Shown: piece after piece, positions 7,914-16,698 of the stretch
How positions within the stretch are numbered: position 1 is the first letter of the stretch
Layout: each line of letters opens with the position of its first letter
From: Candidatus Enterococcus moelleringii
GTDB taxonomy: Bacteria; Bacillota; Bacilli; Lactobacillales; Enterococcaceae
Reading direction: 5' to 3'
NCBI RefSeq assembly: GCF_017377575.1
Contig: NZ_JAFREM010000031.1
Span: 1-64,000 of the forward strand
Length of the DNA: 64,000 nucleotides
Translations under genes and position numbers: made by a program
The notes under the pieces: model-generated
Seen by the model: only the letters and a program-made list of their open reading frames with translations
Databases searched by the model: none
Told to the model about the DNA's origin: nothing

Positions 7914-8917
7914 TCTATATCTTCTTCTTTCAGAATATCATCTTTAGACAAACTTCTAATTACCTTTTTACCTATTATTTCGTAATAATATTTAGGAGGG
8001 ATTCCTGATCCAGGCCTTTTAACGACTATATCTTTTTCAGAAATAACGTGACCGGCCGTAATATCTTTATTTAACACAATGCTCTTTCTAGCAACTTCAC
8101 GAGTACTTTCTTCTGAAGGCATAGGACGTTTTATTCCATCACCTAAAAACAATTCAGCGTTACGTATATGACGAGTGAATTCCAGAAATTCAGCAGGATC
8201 TAGAGAAGCTTTGTGATCAGGACCCGGCATATTTTTATCTAAAGTAAAATGTTTTTCGAGTACTTTAGCTCCCAATGCTACAGCACAAATCGCAACATCA
8301 TACCCAAGTGAATGATCAGAATAACCTATTGGCACACCAGTAGTTTCTTTTATCGTATTCATGGCTAACAAATTAATATCGCTAAAATCAGCAGGATAAT
8401 TAGAAGTACAATGTAGCACAGTTACTGGGCTATTGATAAAACAATTTGTTGCCTCAATAACTTCTTCCATGGTTGCCATACCTGTCGATAGCAATATCGG
8501 TAGTCCATACATATCTATTTTTCTTAAGAAAGGTAAGTTGGTTAAGTCTCCGGAACCAATTTTAAAGCCACCAATCCCAATCTTCTTCAAAAAAGAAGCA
8601 CTCTCTTCATCAAATGGTGTTGAGAGGAAATCTATACCTGACTCTTCACAATAATTTTTAATTGCTTGAAAATCAGATTCCGACAATTCTAATCTACTCA
8701 ACATATCATATTGTGATTCATTTTTTTGCGTGTTGGCTTTTTGGTATGATGCCATTTCAGCTTTTTTAGTGGTCAACTTATTGGTTTTAAAAGTTTGAAA
8801 TTTTACTGCATTTGCTCCCGCTTTTTTTGCGGCGTCAATACTTTCTATTGCAAGTTCAAGACTTCCATTGTGATTGACACCAATTTCTGCAATAATATAA
8901 ACTGTATTTCCGTACAT
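7901..8917 (-). CDS. legI: Nonulosonic acid synthase (NeuB/LegI-like)
   Basis: 338 residues. IAEIGVNHNGSLELA at the N terminus, AVKFQTFK, LSTPFDEES, FKIGSGD, LHCTSNYP, GYSDHSLG and the metal-binding histidine region VLEKHFTLDK of the NeuB barrel are all present, followed by a C-terminal SAF (antifreeze-like) domain (about 280-338) with RPGSGIPP. The enzyme condenses phosphoenolpyruvate with a 2-acetamido (or 2,4-diacetamido-trideoxy) mannose to make the nine-carbon acid. It sits between the dehydratase and NeuC-like genes. Family assignment is firm; Leg rather than Neu5Ac specificity comes from context. An AAGGAG lies twelve bases upstream of the ATG. Confidence 0.9.
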   Translation of the reverse strand: MYGNTVYIIAEIGVNHNGSLELAIESIDAAKKAGANAVKFQTFKTNKLTTKKAEMASYQKANTQKNESQYDMLSRLELSESDFQAIKNYCEESGIDFLSTPFDEESASFLKKIGIGGFKIGSGDLTNLPFLRKIDMYGLPILLSTGMATMEEVIEATNCFINSPVTVLHCTSNYPADFSDINLLAMNTIKETTGVPIGYSDHSLGYDVAICAVALGAKVLEKHFTLDKNMPGPDHKASLDPAEFLEFTRHIRNAELFLGDGIKRPMPSEESTREVARKSIVLNKDITAGHVISEKDIVVKRPGSGIPPKYYYEIIGKKVIRSLSKDDILKEEDIEWIK

Positions 8918-8933
8918 AATATAAAAAGACTCC

Positions 8934-9968
8934 TTACCAAGATATTATTTTATGTTCTTTAACTACGTCCAAAAATTCCTTTTGCGTCATAAGAGAAGTA
9001 TCATTAGACGAATAGGATGTAATCTTGATACGTTCTAAATTTTTATATGCGTCAGTTGGATAGTAGATAGGAGGAATAATGTACATTTTATCATTTTCAA
9101 AAGATCTTTCAATTTCATCGACTGTCATGAGTTCTTCATACATTTTCTCACCCGGACGAGGTCCAATTACCTTTAATTTACCATTATAATTTTTAGTATG
9201 AGTACGATTATATTCAGCAATTAAAGCTTCAGCTAAATCTAAAATTTTTATTGCAGGCATCTTAAGTACATATGTTTCCCCGTACATTGAATTTTTCGCA
9301 GCTGAAAGAACTAATCTAGCCGCTTGAGGTATAGACATCATAAAACGAGTCATTTCAAGATCAGTTATCGTAATATCATCATTACTTTTTATCTGTTTAC
9401 AAAACAAAGGAATTACCGAACCACTTGAACCCATTACGTTTCCAAACCTAACACAAGAAAATTTAGTTTTTGTCTTACCTTTGTATTGATTGGCCGCCAT
9501 GACTATTTTTTCACTTAATAGTTTCGTGGCTCCCATAGTGTTTGTCGGGCTAACAACTTTATCTGTACTTACTGAAACAAACTTTTCGACATCATTAGTA
9601 ATAGCTGCTTCTATAACATTCTGAGTACCCATTACATTTGTTTTTACAGCTTCCATTGGATTATACTCGCTGGCAGGAACGTGCTTCATTGCTGCCGCGT
9701 GAAAAATTATATCTACGTCTTTACAAGCGTATTCAACTCGGCGGTAATCTCTGACGTCGCCAATAAGGAAGCGAACATTAGAATACTCACTAAGCTCTTG
9801 TTGCATATAAAATTGCTTTTCTTCGCCTCTACTAAAAATACGGATTGTTTCAGGATTTTCCTTCAATAGCTGCCTTACAATCTCGCTGCCGATGGAACCA
9901 GTACCACCAGTAACTAATATAGTTTTATTTTCAAACAAATTGATCTTCTCCTTAAGAATTGAATTCAT
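8934..9968 (-). CDS. legB: UDP-GlcNAc 4,6-dehydratase, soluble PglF/CapD-like (LegB role)
   Basis: 344 residues of the FlaA1/CapD SDR family without the N-terminal membrane domain of full-length CapD/PglF. GGTGSIG (21-27) binds the nucleotide; [16 protein letters not shown] (134-149) carries T135-D136-K137 and has Met145 where most SDR enzymes have Tyr. PglF-type enzymes, which keep the D-gluco configuration, have Met there, whereas PseB/FlaA1 (C5-inverting) keep Tyr; this favours the legionaminic/bacillosamine branch. The first step is removal of water from UDP-GlcNAc. The gene overlaps the flippase gene by 17 bp. The structural reasoning is from known families; activity is inferred. Confidence 0.82.
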   Translation of the reverse strand: MNSILKEKINLFENKTILVTGGTGSIGSEIVRQLLKENPETIRIFSRGEEKQFYMQQELSEYSNVRFLIGDVRDYRRVEYACKDVDIIFHAAAMKHVPASEYNPMEAVKTNVMGTQNVIEAAITNDVEKFVSVSTDKVVSPTNTMGATKLLSEKIVMAANQYKGKTKTKFSCVRFGNVMGSSGSVIPLFCKQIKSNDDITITDLEMTRFMMSIPQAARLVLSAAKNSMYGETYVLKMPAIKILDLAEALIAEYNRTHTKNYNGKLKVIGPRPGEKMYEELMTVDEIERSFENDKMYIIPPIYYPTDAYKNLERIKITSYSSNDTSLMTQKEFLDVVKEHKIISW

Positions 9969-11376
9969 TCATTATTCTGTTTTTGTTCTTGATAAAATAC
10001 AATCCTAACAATCCAAGAACAATGAATAACATAACATACCGTATCATAATATAATCAATAAGAAAATGTAGCATTGCGGAAAATAGTGAGACAAATATTA
10101 CTACACTCCAAATTTTTACCGTATCAAATAATTGTCTGCTCGTGATTTTTTTAGCTATAAAATAATGGAACACGAACAATAGAAAATAAGTGAATACTGT
10201 TGTGTATCCTGCCGCAATAATACCATATCTAGGGATAAAGAGTGCATTTAAACCAATATTTATACCCGCACTAGCAACAGTTCCAATAGCAATAAAATCT
10301 GTCTTCTTCTCATAAAATTCTGCATTTACAGGCAAGCTATATAAAAACTGAAAAAAGTAACCCAGCGAAATAGGAACAACTAAAGCTAAACCAGAATAGT
10401 AATCTTGAGGAGCCATCAACCGTGCTAAGTCAATTGAAACTACCATTATTATTATAGCCACTGTTGTAAACGCAAGTAAATAATAATTGCTCACTTTTTT
10501 TATAGTTAAATAGTTTTCGTTACTCATTTCACCATAAAACCATGGCACCCAAGCATTATTTGTAGACATCCAAACAACACTCAAAATTATTCCAATATTA
10601 CTTATATATGAGTAAATACCCCCAGCAGCAGGACCTAAATACGAATTGATCATAATTCGATCAAATTGAGACAGGATTATATTGGCCAAAGAATGGGGAA
10701 TTAACGGCATAGATATTCTTAGAGCATATTTCCAATACTTTTTATCTACATAGTGTTTCCCTTTAAACATTATAAATAAGTATACAACAACAGCTATAAA
10801 AGTAAAGGAGACAGTTCCCCCTACTACTCTACCAACATACTTGTCGTAAGAAAAAAGCGTCTGCATTAACAATACAGAAAACAGTACATTTACCACTGTA
10901 GATACTAAGGATAGAAACAAATATTTAAAGTGGTTGAAATTTATCGTAAAGTATGCCTGGATATAGGAAATTACAAATGTAGCAAAACTTTGAAGAATCA
11001 TTAAATTGAAAACCATTTGATTCAGGTCAAAAAAATTATTAGAAAAAAGAAAGTAGATATTCCCTAATAACAAGAAAGAGAATAACGAAATAGTTGCGAG
11101 AAAAAGTACAGACGACATAAACTCATTAATTTTTTCTTTATAATCAAAACTCGCATTGTTCACTGCGGCGTTTAAACTTAATCCGACAAGTATTGAAAAT
11201 ATTGAAACAAACGACGTAAAATTGTTTATTAATCCATATTCTGCTTGAGTAGTTATATTGACAAAAATAGGTATAGTTATGAAAGAAATCCCTTTTATGA
11301 AAAAATTGCCAATCGTATACCAAAAACTAGATTTCACTAACTTAGAAGAAAGAAGACCCTTTACTAATTTATTCAT
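9952..11376 (-). CDS. wzx: Polysaccharide flippase, Wzx/MOP family
   Basis: About 474 residues with some 12-14 hydrophobic segments spread along the whole length; [20 protein letters not shown] near the N terminus is the usual opening of Wzx-type MOP exporters. It should flip undecaprenyl-linked repeat units across the membrane for the Wzy polymerase encoded three genes upstream. I place the start at the ATG at 11376, where a GAGTGG site lies upstream, rather than twelve codons earlier. It overlaps the neighbouring transferase gene by 8 bp. Together with wzy and the wzz-like gene it forms a complete Wzx/Wzy system, separate from the ABC exporter further up the operon. Confidence 0.88.
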   Translation of the reverse strand: MNKLVKGLLSSKLVKSSFWYTIGNFFIKGISFITIPIFVNITTQAEYGLINNFTSFVSIFSILVGLSLNAAVNNASFDYKEKINEFMSSVLFLATISLFSFLLLGNIYFLFSNNFFDLNQMVFNLMILQSFATFVISYIQAYFTINFNHFKYLFLSLVSTVVNVLFSVLLMQTLFSYDKYVGRVVGGTVSFTFIAVVVYLFIMFKGKHYVDKKYWKYALRISMPLIPHSLANIILSQFDRIMINSYLGPAAGGIYSYISNIGIILSVVWMSTNNAWVPWFYGEMSNENYLTIKKVSNYYLLAFTTVAIIIMVVSIDLARLMAPQDYYSGLALVVPISLGYFFQFLYSLPVNAEFYEKKTDFIAIGTVASAGINIGLNALFIPRYGIIAAGYTTVFTYFLLFVFHYFIAKKITSRQLFDTVKIWSVVIFVSLFSAMLHFLIDYIMIRYVMLFIVLGLLGLYFIKNKNRIMNEFNS

Positions 11377-12436
11377 TGCGTTTCCACTCACCAAATTTCT
11401 TCTCAAACTCATTGTAGTTACTCGGTAGAAAAATCTCCTTTTCAGTCACATTATTGAATTTTTTAGTAAATGTGCTGATCATTTCGAATATTTTTCTATG
11501 CTCAGTATCGTAGTCTTTATACTCATTTAGTATAAGCTGAGAAAGTAGGACAGTATCAAATTCAATGCCAAACATCATATAAGAAGAAAAGGCAATCGTA
11601 GAACTTGGACTTATGACTATGCTATTTCTCAACTGTCCACGTAAGGCCAAAATTTCAAAAGGAACATTACTATTGAATAATTTAAACCCCGAATAGACTC
11701 TATTGCTCCTAGGATGTTGTTTTACAACAAAATTTTTTGTAGTTTTATTCATATCGCTGACTCTATTAGCCAACTCTATTTCATCTACCCCATAATTGTC
11801 ATCTTTTAGCGGTTGATCAATGAATACCACTGCATTTTCAATTTCTAAGTCATTCGTAAATACGCCTAAAATAAAATCGTGTGCTGGATTACTTTTTGTT
11901 ATTTTAGGTATACTCATAGTTTTATTCTTTGGGAAATCAACTAATTCAGGCTCATAGACAAAATACTTATCGATTTCTTTTTTTAGCATAGAAAACCTAT
12001 TAAATAAATTATATATTAAAATGTTAGTCCGAGATGTAGAGAATATTCTTCCTCCGAGATATGGTGCTATACCATCTTCGATGTAATTAAGTTTAAGCTT
12101 GGGGTTGATCTTTTGATTATTACTAAACAATATCTTCGAAAAATAATTACCTCCTTGAACAAAAATCTCATCATACTTAATACAGCCATCAACTTTAAAT
12201 CTATTCTTGTTAAATAGGATATCATAATACTTCAACATTCCAACTGAGATATTTGTATGATCTACAAGTATAACTCGGTTAAACATGTTTATTTTTTTTA
12301 TTCTTTCATAATACAAATTCGAATCTGCAAATTCATCATAAATGTATAAATCAGCTTTTTCTTCTGGGAAAAAGTTTAACCTGACATTCATGCAATTTAT
12401 TAAATGAAGAGGTGTCCATGCTATAAAAGCTATCAT
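11369..12436 (-). CDS. Bacterial sialyltransferase-like protein, predicted nonulosonic acid transferase
   Basis: 355 residues without membrane segments. The start [18 protein letters not shown] resembles the N-terminal TPLxL segment of GT52-like and polysialyltransferase-like proteins. It carries the two motifs shared by bacterial sialyltransferase families: the acidic one, E120-D121-G122 in [10 protein letters not shown], and the HP motif, H241-P242 in VVKQHPRSN, plus an S/T-rich block [11 protein letters not shown] (275-285). These residues act as the base and in CMP binding in studied enzymes. Its place between wzy and wzx, in an operon that makes a CMP-nonulosonate, makes it the best candidate to transfer the legionaminic-type sugar. 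Overall similarity looks low, so donor and linkage are open. AGAAAGGA precedes the ATG. Confidence 0.72.
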   Translation of the reverse strand: MIAFIAWTPLHLINCMNVRLNFFPEEKADLYIYDEFADSNLYYERIKKINMFNRVILVDHTNISVGMLKYYDILFNKNRFKVDGCIKYDEIFVQGGNYFSKILFSNNQKINPKLKLNYIEDGIAPYLGGRIFSTSRTNILIYNLFNRFSMLKKEIDKYFVYEPELVDFPKNKTMSIPKITKSNPAHDFILGVFTNDLEIENAVVFIDQPLKDDNYGVDEIELANRVSDMNKTTKNFVVKQHPRSNRVYSGFKLFNSNVPFEILALRGQLRNSIVISPSSTIAFSSYMMFGIEFDTVLLSQLILNEYKDYDTEHRKIFEMISTFTKKFNNVTEKEIFLPSNYNEFEKKFGEWKRNE

Positions 12437-12479
12437 ACGAAATCCTTTCTAATGAAACTTCCGTTCTTTGACTAACAAT

Positions 12480-13538
12480 TTAAAATAGAGTTGTTTTATA
12501 TGGTACATACAAATTGACTGCTCCAGAAAAAACGAATATAAGGTAAAAAACGCATAAACAAAATGCAAAATAAGCGATCAAAGAGAAAATTTTGTTCTTA
12601 AAAAAATGATCGAAAAGAATTGGTACCAAGAGTATTTCAGTAGATGCAAAAATAGTGCTAACTCTGCCACCAATTGTAGCCAAAGGACCAAAAACCAATA
12701 GCAATAAAGTTGATAGTAAATAAACTTTCTGTACTATAGCTAAATCACTTGAAAAGCTTACATTTTTATTTTTTACTACAATTAGTGAAAGAAGCAATAT
12801 TCCTAATTGCATGATGAATATCGGATTTAATAACCATTTACCTGTGGAATATTTTCCAGCAAAATATCCAAGATATCTTGCTGGAACAATCCAAGAAAAT
12901 AATTCAGGGAAAAAGAAAATGGTTCCTATTAATGTCGCAATACAAACGTATACTAATACTACAGGAATACCAATCTTTTTTACTACAATTGTAAATAAAT
13001 AAGCGATCGGTATAAATATCGCAACAGTGTGGAAAAAAGCTCCTATTAGTGTTAATAACAGCACCTTTTTAGTATCTCTATTTTTAATTGCGGGCAACGT
13101 CATCAAAAATATAATCGAGACTAACGATGATCTTATTTGTCCCATGTCTCTTACCAAAAAGAATCTACAATAGTAATATACTAATACTAATGAAGGAAAT
13201 GGAAACACATTATATAAACAAATGCCTAAAAGTAATAAAGATACTATAGAGAAAAATAAAACAAAGGTGCTGAAAGGAAACCCTAAATACTTAAAAAGAA
13301 AATTAAAAAATACATATCCAGGCTCCGCGTCAATTTTCCCATTAAAAACATCGCTGAAGGAATTTATATCGTTATAAAAGTTATGATAGGAGTTGTAATC
13401 GTACCCGACATCTTGCCTCATACCAGCAAATACTACAAGAAAAAAAATCGCCATCACAAAATATTTTTTGTTTTTTGAAAAATACTCAAATGATGACAAT
13501 AAAATCAATAAAAATAGTACACTTAAATAAATATTCAT
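12480..13538 (-). CDS. wzy: O-antigen/capsule polymerase Wzy, EpsG family
   Basis: 352 residues, strongly hydrophobic with about ten membrane segments. FAGMRQDVGYDYNSYHNFY near residues 38-56 is the EpsG/Wzy signature (G-x-R-x-D-V-G-x-D-Y-x-x-Y), and an external loop after it carries further charged residues. It polymerises the repeat units flipped by Wzx. It lies between the Wzz-like and the sialyltransferase-like genes. Sequence is AT-rich like the rest of the variable part. Function follows from family and operon place. Confidence 0.85.
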   Translation of the reverse strand: MNIYLSVLFLLILLSSFEYFSKNKKYFVMAIFFLVVFAGMRQDVGYDYNSYHNFYNDINSFSDVFNGKIDAEPGYVFFNFLFKYLGFPFSTFVLFFSIVSLLLLGICLYNVFPFPSLVLVYYYCRFFLVRDMGQIRSSLVSIIFLMTLPAIKNRDTKKVLLLTLIGAFFHTVAIFIPIAYLFTIVVKKIGIPVVLVYVCIATLIGTIFFFPELFSWIVPARYLGYFAGKYSTGKWLLNPIFIMQLGILLLSLIVVKNKNVSFSSDLAIVQKVYLLSTLLLLVFGPLATIGGRVSTIFASTEILLVPILFDHFFKNKIFSLIAYFAFCLCVFYLIFVFSGAVNLYVPYKTTLF

Positions 13539-13547
13539 AAATAGTAC

Positions 13548-14513
13548 CTACTGTCCAGAAATGAAAATGCTCTTCAAATTAGCGTTATAATTTTTAACCA
13601 ATTCCATTTGTAACTCATACCATTTTTTAGGAGTTTTTCCTTTAGTACAAATAATCAATATTTCACATGGTTTGAATGGCGAATCACTTACTTCAGATAA
13701 ACTAGTCGTAACAAAAATATACTCATTGTCGATAAATAAATTCCCTAAGCTTTTTTCATTGCAAACTACGAATTTATTCTGTTTAGGAAAATCAATTATG
13801 GCTTTAATTTCTTTAGCTTCATCAGCAAAAGAAAGATGATGAAACTTTTCAATATCAATATTTATTGTCTCATTCGACAAATAAAACTTGCTCTTTATCG
13901 TTTTATCACCTCGATTTTTCCTAAAAATTAACAAAGAACTGATCGATAATCCTAATATAACCCATACTACTATAAAAACTAATATCTTTTTTTTACCTAT
14001 GAGATTGATACTTCCAACTTCTTGAGCACTAATAGTCCTTTTAGTGGGCTTTTGATCCATAATGTAAATATTTTTGTTCTCAAAATATCTTAAATCCCCA
14101 TTAGCAAGATGTTTAAAGTATAAGTCAGCTAAATTTTTTATACTTGAATCTAAATAGGAATTATCAATGGTAACAGCCATCATGCTACTAGTAGCATCAA
14201 AGGTCACTTCTGTGGCATCTTGTATCCTTTCCACCTCTTTATAACTACTTACCTTCAAAATTTCTTCTACAGAATCAACAAGTACTGATTTAACAACTCC
14301 TGTGTTACTGATGATAGCTCCTTCCTTATTTTCAAGGATAAAGCTAAAACCTTCTACTTCTTTGTCTTCTCTAATGTAATTCCGAGTTGAAAGCCCCGAA
14401 TAGACAAGCAAAAAAAAGATTACTGCAAAAGAAAATATAAAACCAAATACAATTTGCTTTTTATACTCTTTTAAAAAGGACAAAAGATCTTCAAAAGATA
14501 TCGAGTCATTCAT
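13548..14513 (-). CDS. Wzz-like polysaccharide co-polymerase with a degenerate kinase-like C-terminal domain
   Basis: 321 residues. Membrane segments at about 19-40 and 176-197 bracket an external domain of about 135 residues, the Wzz/CpsC plan. The C-terminal 120 residues are cytoplasmic and end in CEILIICTKGKTPKKWYELQ and NLKSIFISG, which resembles the last strands of CpsD/BY-kinase domains (x-V-I-L-V-V-R-x-G-K-T, then N-V-x-G-V-V-L-N), but there is no Walker A loop or tyrosine cluster. It probably sets chain length for Wzy. No separate CpsD kinase or CpsB phosphatase is encoded here. GGAGTGG precedes the ATG. The pseudokinase reading is by eye and tentative. Confidence 0.72.
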   Translation of the reverse strand: MNDSISFEDLLSFLKEYKKQIVFGFIFSFAVIFFLLVYSGLSTRNYIREDKEVEGFSFILENKEGAIISNTGVVKSVLVDSVEEILKVSSYKEVERIQDATEVTFDATSSMMAVTIDNSYLDSSIKNLADLYFKHLANGDLRYFENKNIYIMDQKPTKRTISAQEVGSINLIGKKKILVFIVVWVILGLSISSLLIFRKNRGDKTIKSKFYLSNETINIDIEKFHHLSFADEAKEIKAIIDFPKQNKFVVCNEKSLGNLFIDNEYIFVTTSLSEVSDSPFKPCEILIICTKGKTPKKWYELQMELVKNYNANLKSIFISGQ

Positions 14514-14534
14514 TGGACCACTCCATTTTCTAAT

Positions 14535-15616
14535 TTATATTCCATAAATCTCCATTATTTGTTTTACCGTATAATCACTGTCATAAGTCAAAAGAAGCTC
14601 TGTAATTTTATTATCAAATGGTGGACTTGTAATTTTTTCTTCCCAAACCTCTAACGGCGATTCTAATGATACAAAACTAACATTAGGAGTCAGCATCGTG
14701 TCTTTAGATATTGTATCAGAGAGAACTAATTTTTTCTTGCTCGCTTGAGCTTCTAACCCCACCATTGGTAGCCCTTCATACAAAGATGTCATTACAAATA
14801 CATCAAAAATATTTAATAGTTCAGGTATATCTTTTCTCTCACCCAGTAACAAAATATCTTTTTCTAGACCATTTTTGATTATCTGTTTTTCAAGTTCCGA
14901 TCTTAATGACCCTTCTCCAACTATAACCAACTTACTATTGGCTTTTTTTAATTTTATTTTTGAGAAAATTTCAATCAAAAGCTTTTGATTCTTTTGTTTC
15001 TCTAGTCTTCCAATGTTACCAATAATAAAAGAATCAGAAGGAACTCCCAATTCATTCTTTTTATCAATTGAATCCTTTCGTGTTCCTTCATAATTTTTTA
15101 AGTCTATTCCATTATGAACAATAATAAAAGGATTATTCCCAAACAAACTTACGCCTGCTTCGTGACTCACAGCTAAAAAATCCGTTCCATTTTTCAATAA
15201 CAACTTCTTAAAACAAATTCGTAGTATTTGGATCAATAACCCGTTACCTTTTCCATCTTCAGTTGCATGACTATGAGCTATCCTTTTTTTTATACCATTC
15301 ATTTTAGATAAGTATAAATTGAGTCCACCACCAAAATAAACTTCGTTATGAACGATATCAAATTCGTATTTTTTTAACAATTTGTTAACATCAATAACAT
15401 ATTGAATAATATTTCTTTTAGGGTTAGTTACTACAAAAATTCTCCCCCCCATAGATTGAATTTCTTCATGATAATCTGTAACGTCAGAATAATCATCATA
15501 TATGACAAAATCAAATTGTACCTTTTTTCTGTCTAATTTCCTGTATATATTCATCATAAATGACTCAGCGCCACCCAAGCCCATTCTTCCCTGAAAGTGT
15601 AAAACTCTCTTGATCA
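14535..15616 (-). CDS. Glycosyltransferase family 4
   Basis: About 360 residues with GT-B architecture: N-terminal MIKRVLHFQGRMGLGGAES and the C-terminal nucleotide-sugar part with FIIGNIGRLEKQKN, LVIVGEGSLR and VMTSLYEGLPMVGLEAQA, whose glutamates form the E-x7-E pattern of GT4 retaining enzymes. It adds a sugar to the repeat unit on the cytoplasmic side. I use the ATG at 15616 because GGAGGGG lies just before it; the in-frame ATG four codons upstream overlaps that site. Donor and acceptor cannot be read from sequence. Confidence 0.85.
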
Positions 15617-15642
15617 TTTTCCCCTCCATGAGTAAACGTCTA

Positions 15643-16683
15643 TCAGTAAATTCTTTTTAAATAAGTAATTAATCTAGGCAGTTTAGCATCTGCGATACTT
15701 CCCATTTTTATGAAACAAGCAAATAATATCTTCGGCGAGTTGAACATTAACTTCACCATTTTCTTAGAACTCGTGTCAGTTTTTGCGATTTTTTTAGCTT
15801 CGATTACACTAGAATCTGCTAGGATACTGTTAATCTCATTTTTTTTGTTATAGCTAGTCAATTTGTCAGTGTTTAGAACAGAAAAAATGACCGATACAAC
15901 TCCCTTTAAAAATAGTGAAGCTAGTTCAGGCTTGAGTTGGTCATCCGTGATATCATTAGCAACTTCGTAAAACTCTTTGAAACTTGTAAATTTATCCGAA
16001 AAATACCTATTGGTTATTCCGCTAGCTCCATCAAATTCGTAAACATATTCAACTTTCGGGTTCAAACTAACTTTATTGCAAAATTGATAGTATTCCAAAT
16101 TAAAAATTCTATCCTCACAGCTTCTATAATCTTTAAATCGAATTTTTTCTTTCATTATTATTTCTCTTTTATAGCATTTATTCCAAACTACGTACATTAA
16201 TTGCTTATTCATTAAATCATATAGATCACTTAAAAAAGTGCTATTGGATAAATACTCGCAATCTGGAACAAGATAATCCTTTTCTGATAAAACTCTATCT
16301 TTGTCTTTAGATCTGAAAGTAAACGAACTAATTATCAAATCCATGTCTGGATACTTACCAATAATCTCACTATAGTCCAGTAAAATAGTTGATTTTGCAT
16401 AATCATCTACATCAAAAAACAATAGATAATCTCCACAAGCTTTTTCTATTCCAAAATTTCTAGCTGATCCAGGACCTTCGTTTTCTTTTCTGTATAATTT
16501 AAATCTGTTATCTGCATTGATGAGCTGTCTAATTCGCTCACCTGTTGAATCACCAGAACCGTCATCAATCAAGATTACTTCATAATTTGTATAGGATAAA
16601 TCCTTCAAGTAATTTATTGTTCTGTTAACCGTATTCTCTGCATTATAAACTGGTATAATAATACTAAACTTAGGAGACACCAT
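15643..16683 (-). CDS. Glycosyltransferase family 2
   Basis: About 346 residues. The N-terminal GT-A domain shows SIIIPVYNAENTVNRTINYL, VILIDDGSGDSTGE and the D-x-D-type LLFFDVDDYAK (about residue 90). The C-terminal 130 residues are charged and alpha-helical. GAGG lies seven bases before the ATG at 16683, so the ATG three codons upstream, which overlaps that site, is not used in this call. It is the first gene after the epaR-type transferase, so a cytoplasmic repeat-unit transferase is likely. Substrate unknown. Confidence 0.83.
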   Translation of the reverse strand: MVSPKFSIIIPVYNAENTVNRTINYLKDLSYTNYEVILIDDGSGDSTGERIRQLINADNRFKLYRKENEGPGSARNFGIEKACGDYLLFFDVDDYAKSTILLDYSEIIGKYPDMDLIISSFTFRSKDKDRVLSEKDYLVPDCEYLSNSTFLSDLYDLMNKQLMYVVWNKCYKREIIMKEKIRFKDYRSCEDRIFNLEYYQFCNKVSLNPKVEYVYEFDGASGITNRYFSDKFTSFKEFYEVANDITDDQLKPELASLFLKGVVSVIFSVLNTDKLTSYNKKNEINSILADSSVIEAKKIAKTDTSSKKMVKLMFNSPKILFACFIKMGSIADAKLPRLITYLKRIY

Positions 16684-16698
16684 TTTGAACATCCTCTA

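Noticed and set aside
6112-8917. Plain Neu5Ac (sialic acid) pathway using only neuB, neuC and neuD
   Set aside because: The same operon has a 4,6-dehydratase and a 4-aminotransferase, which Neu5Ac synthesis does not need. It is kept as a weaker alternative.
4077-9968. Pseudaminic acid (Pse) pathway
   Set aside because: The hydrolysing 2-epimerase is NeuC-like rather than PseG, and the dehydratase has Met instead of Tyr at the catalytic position.
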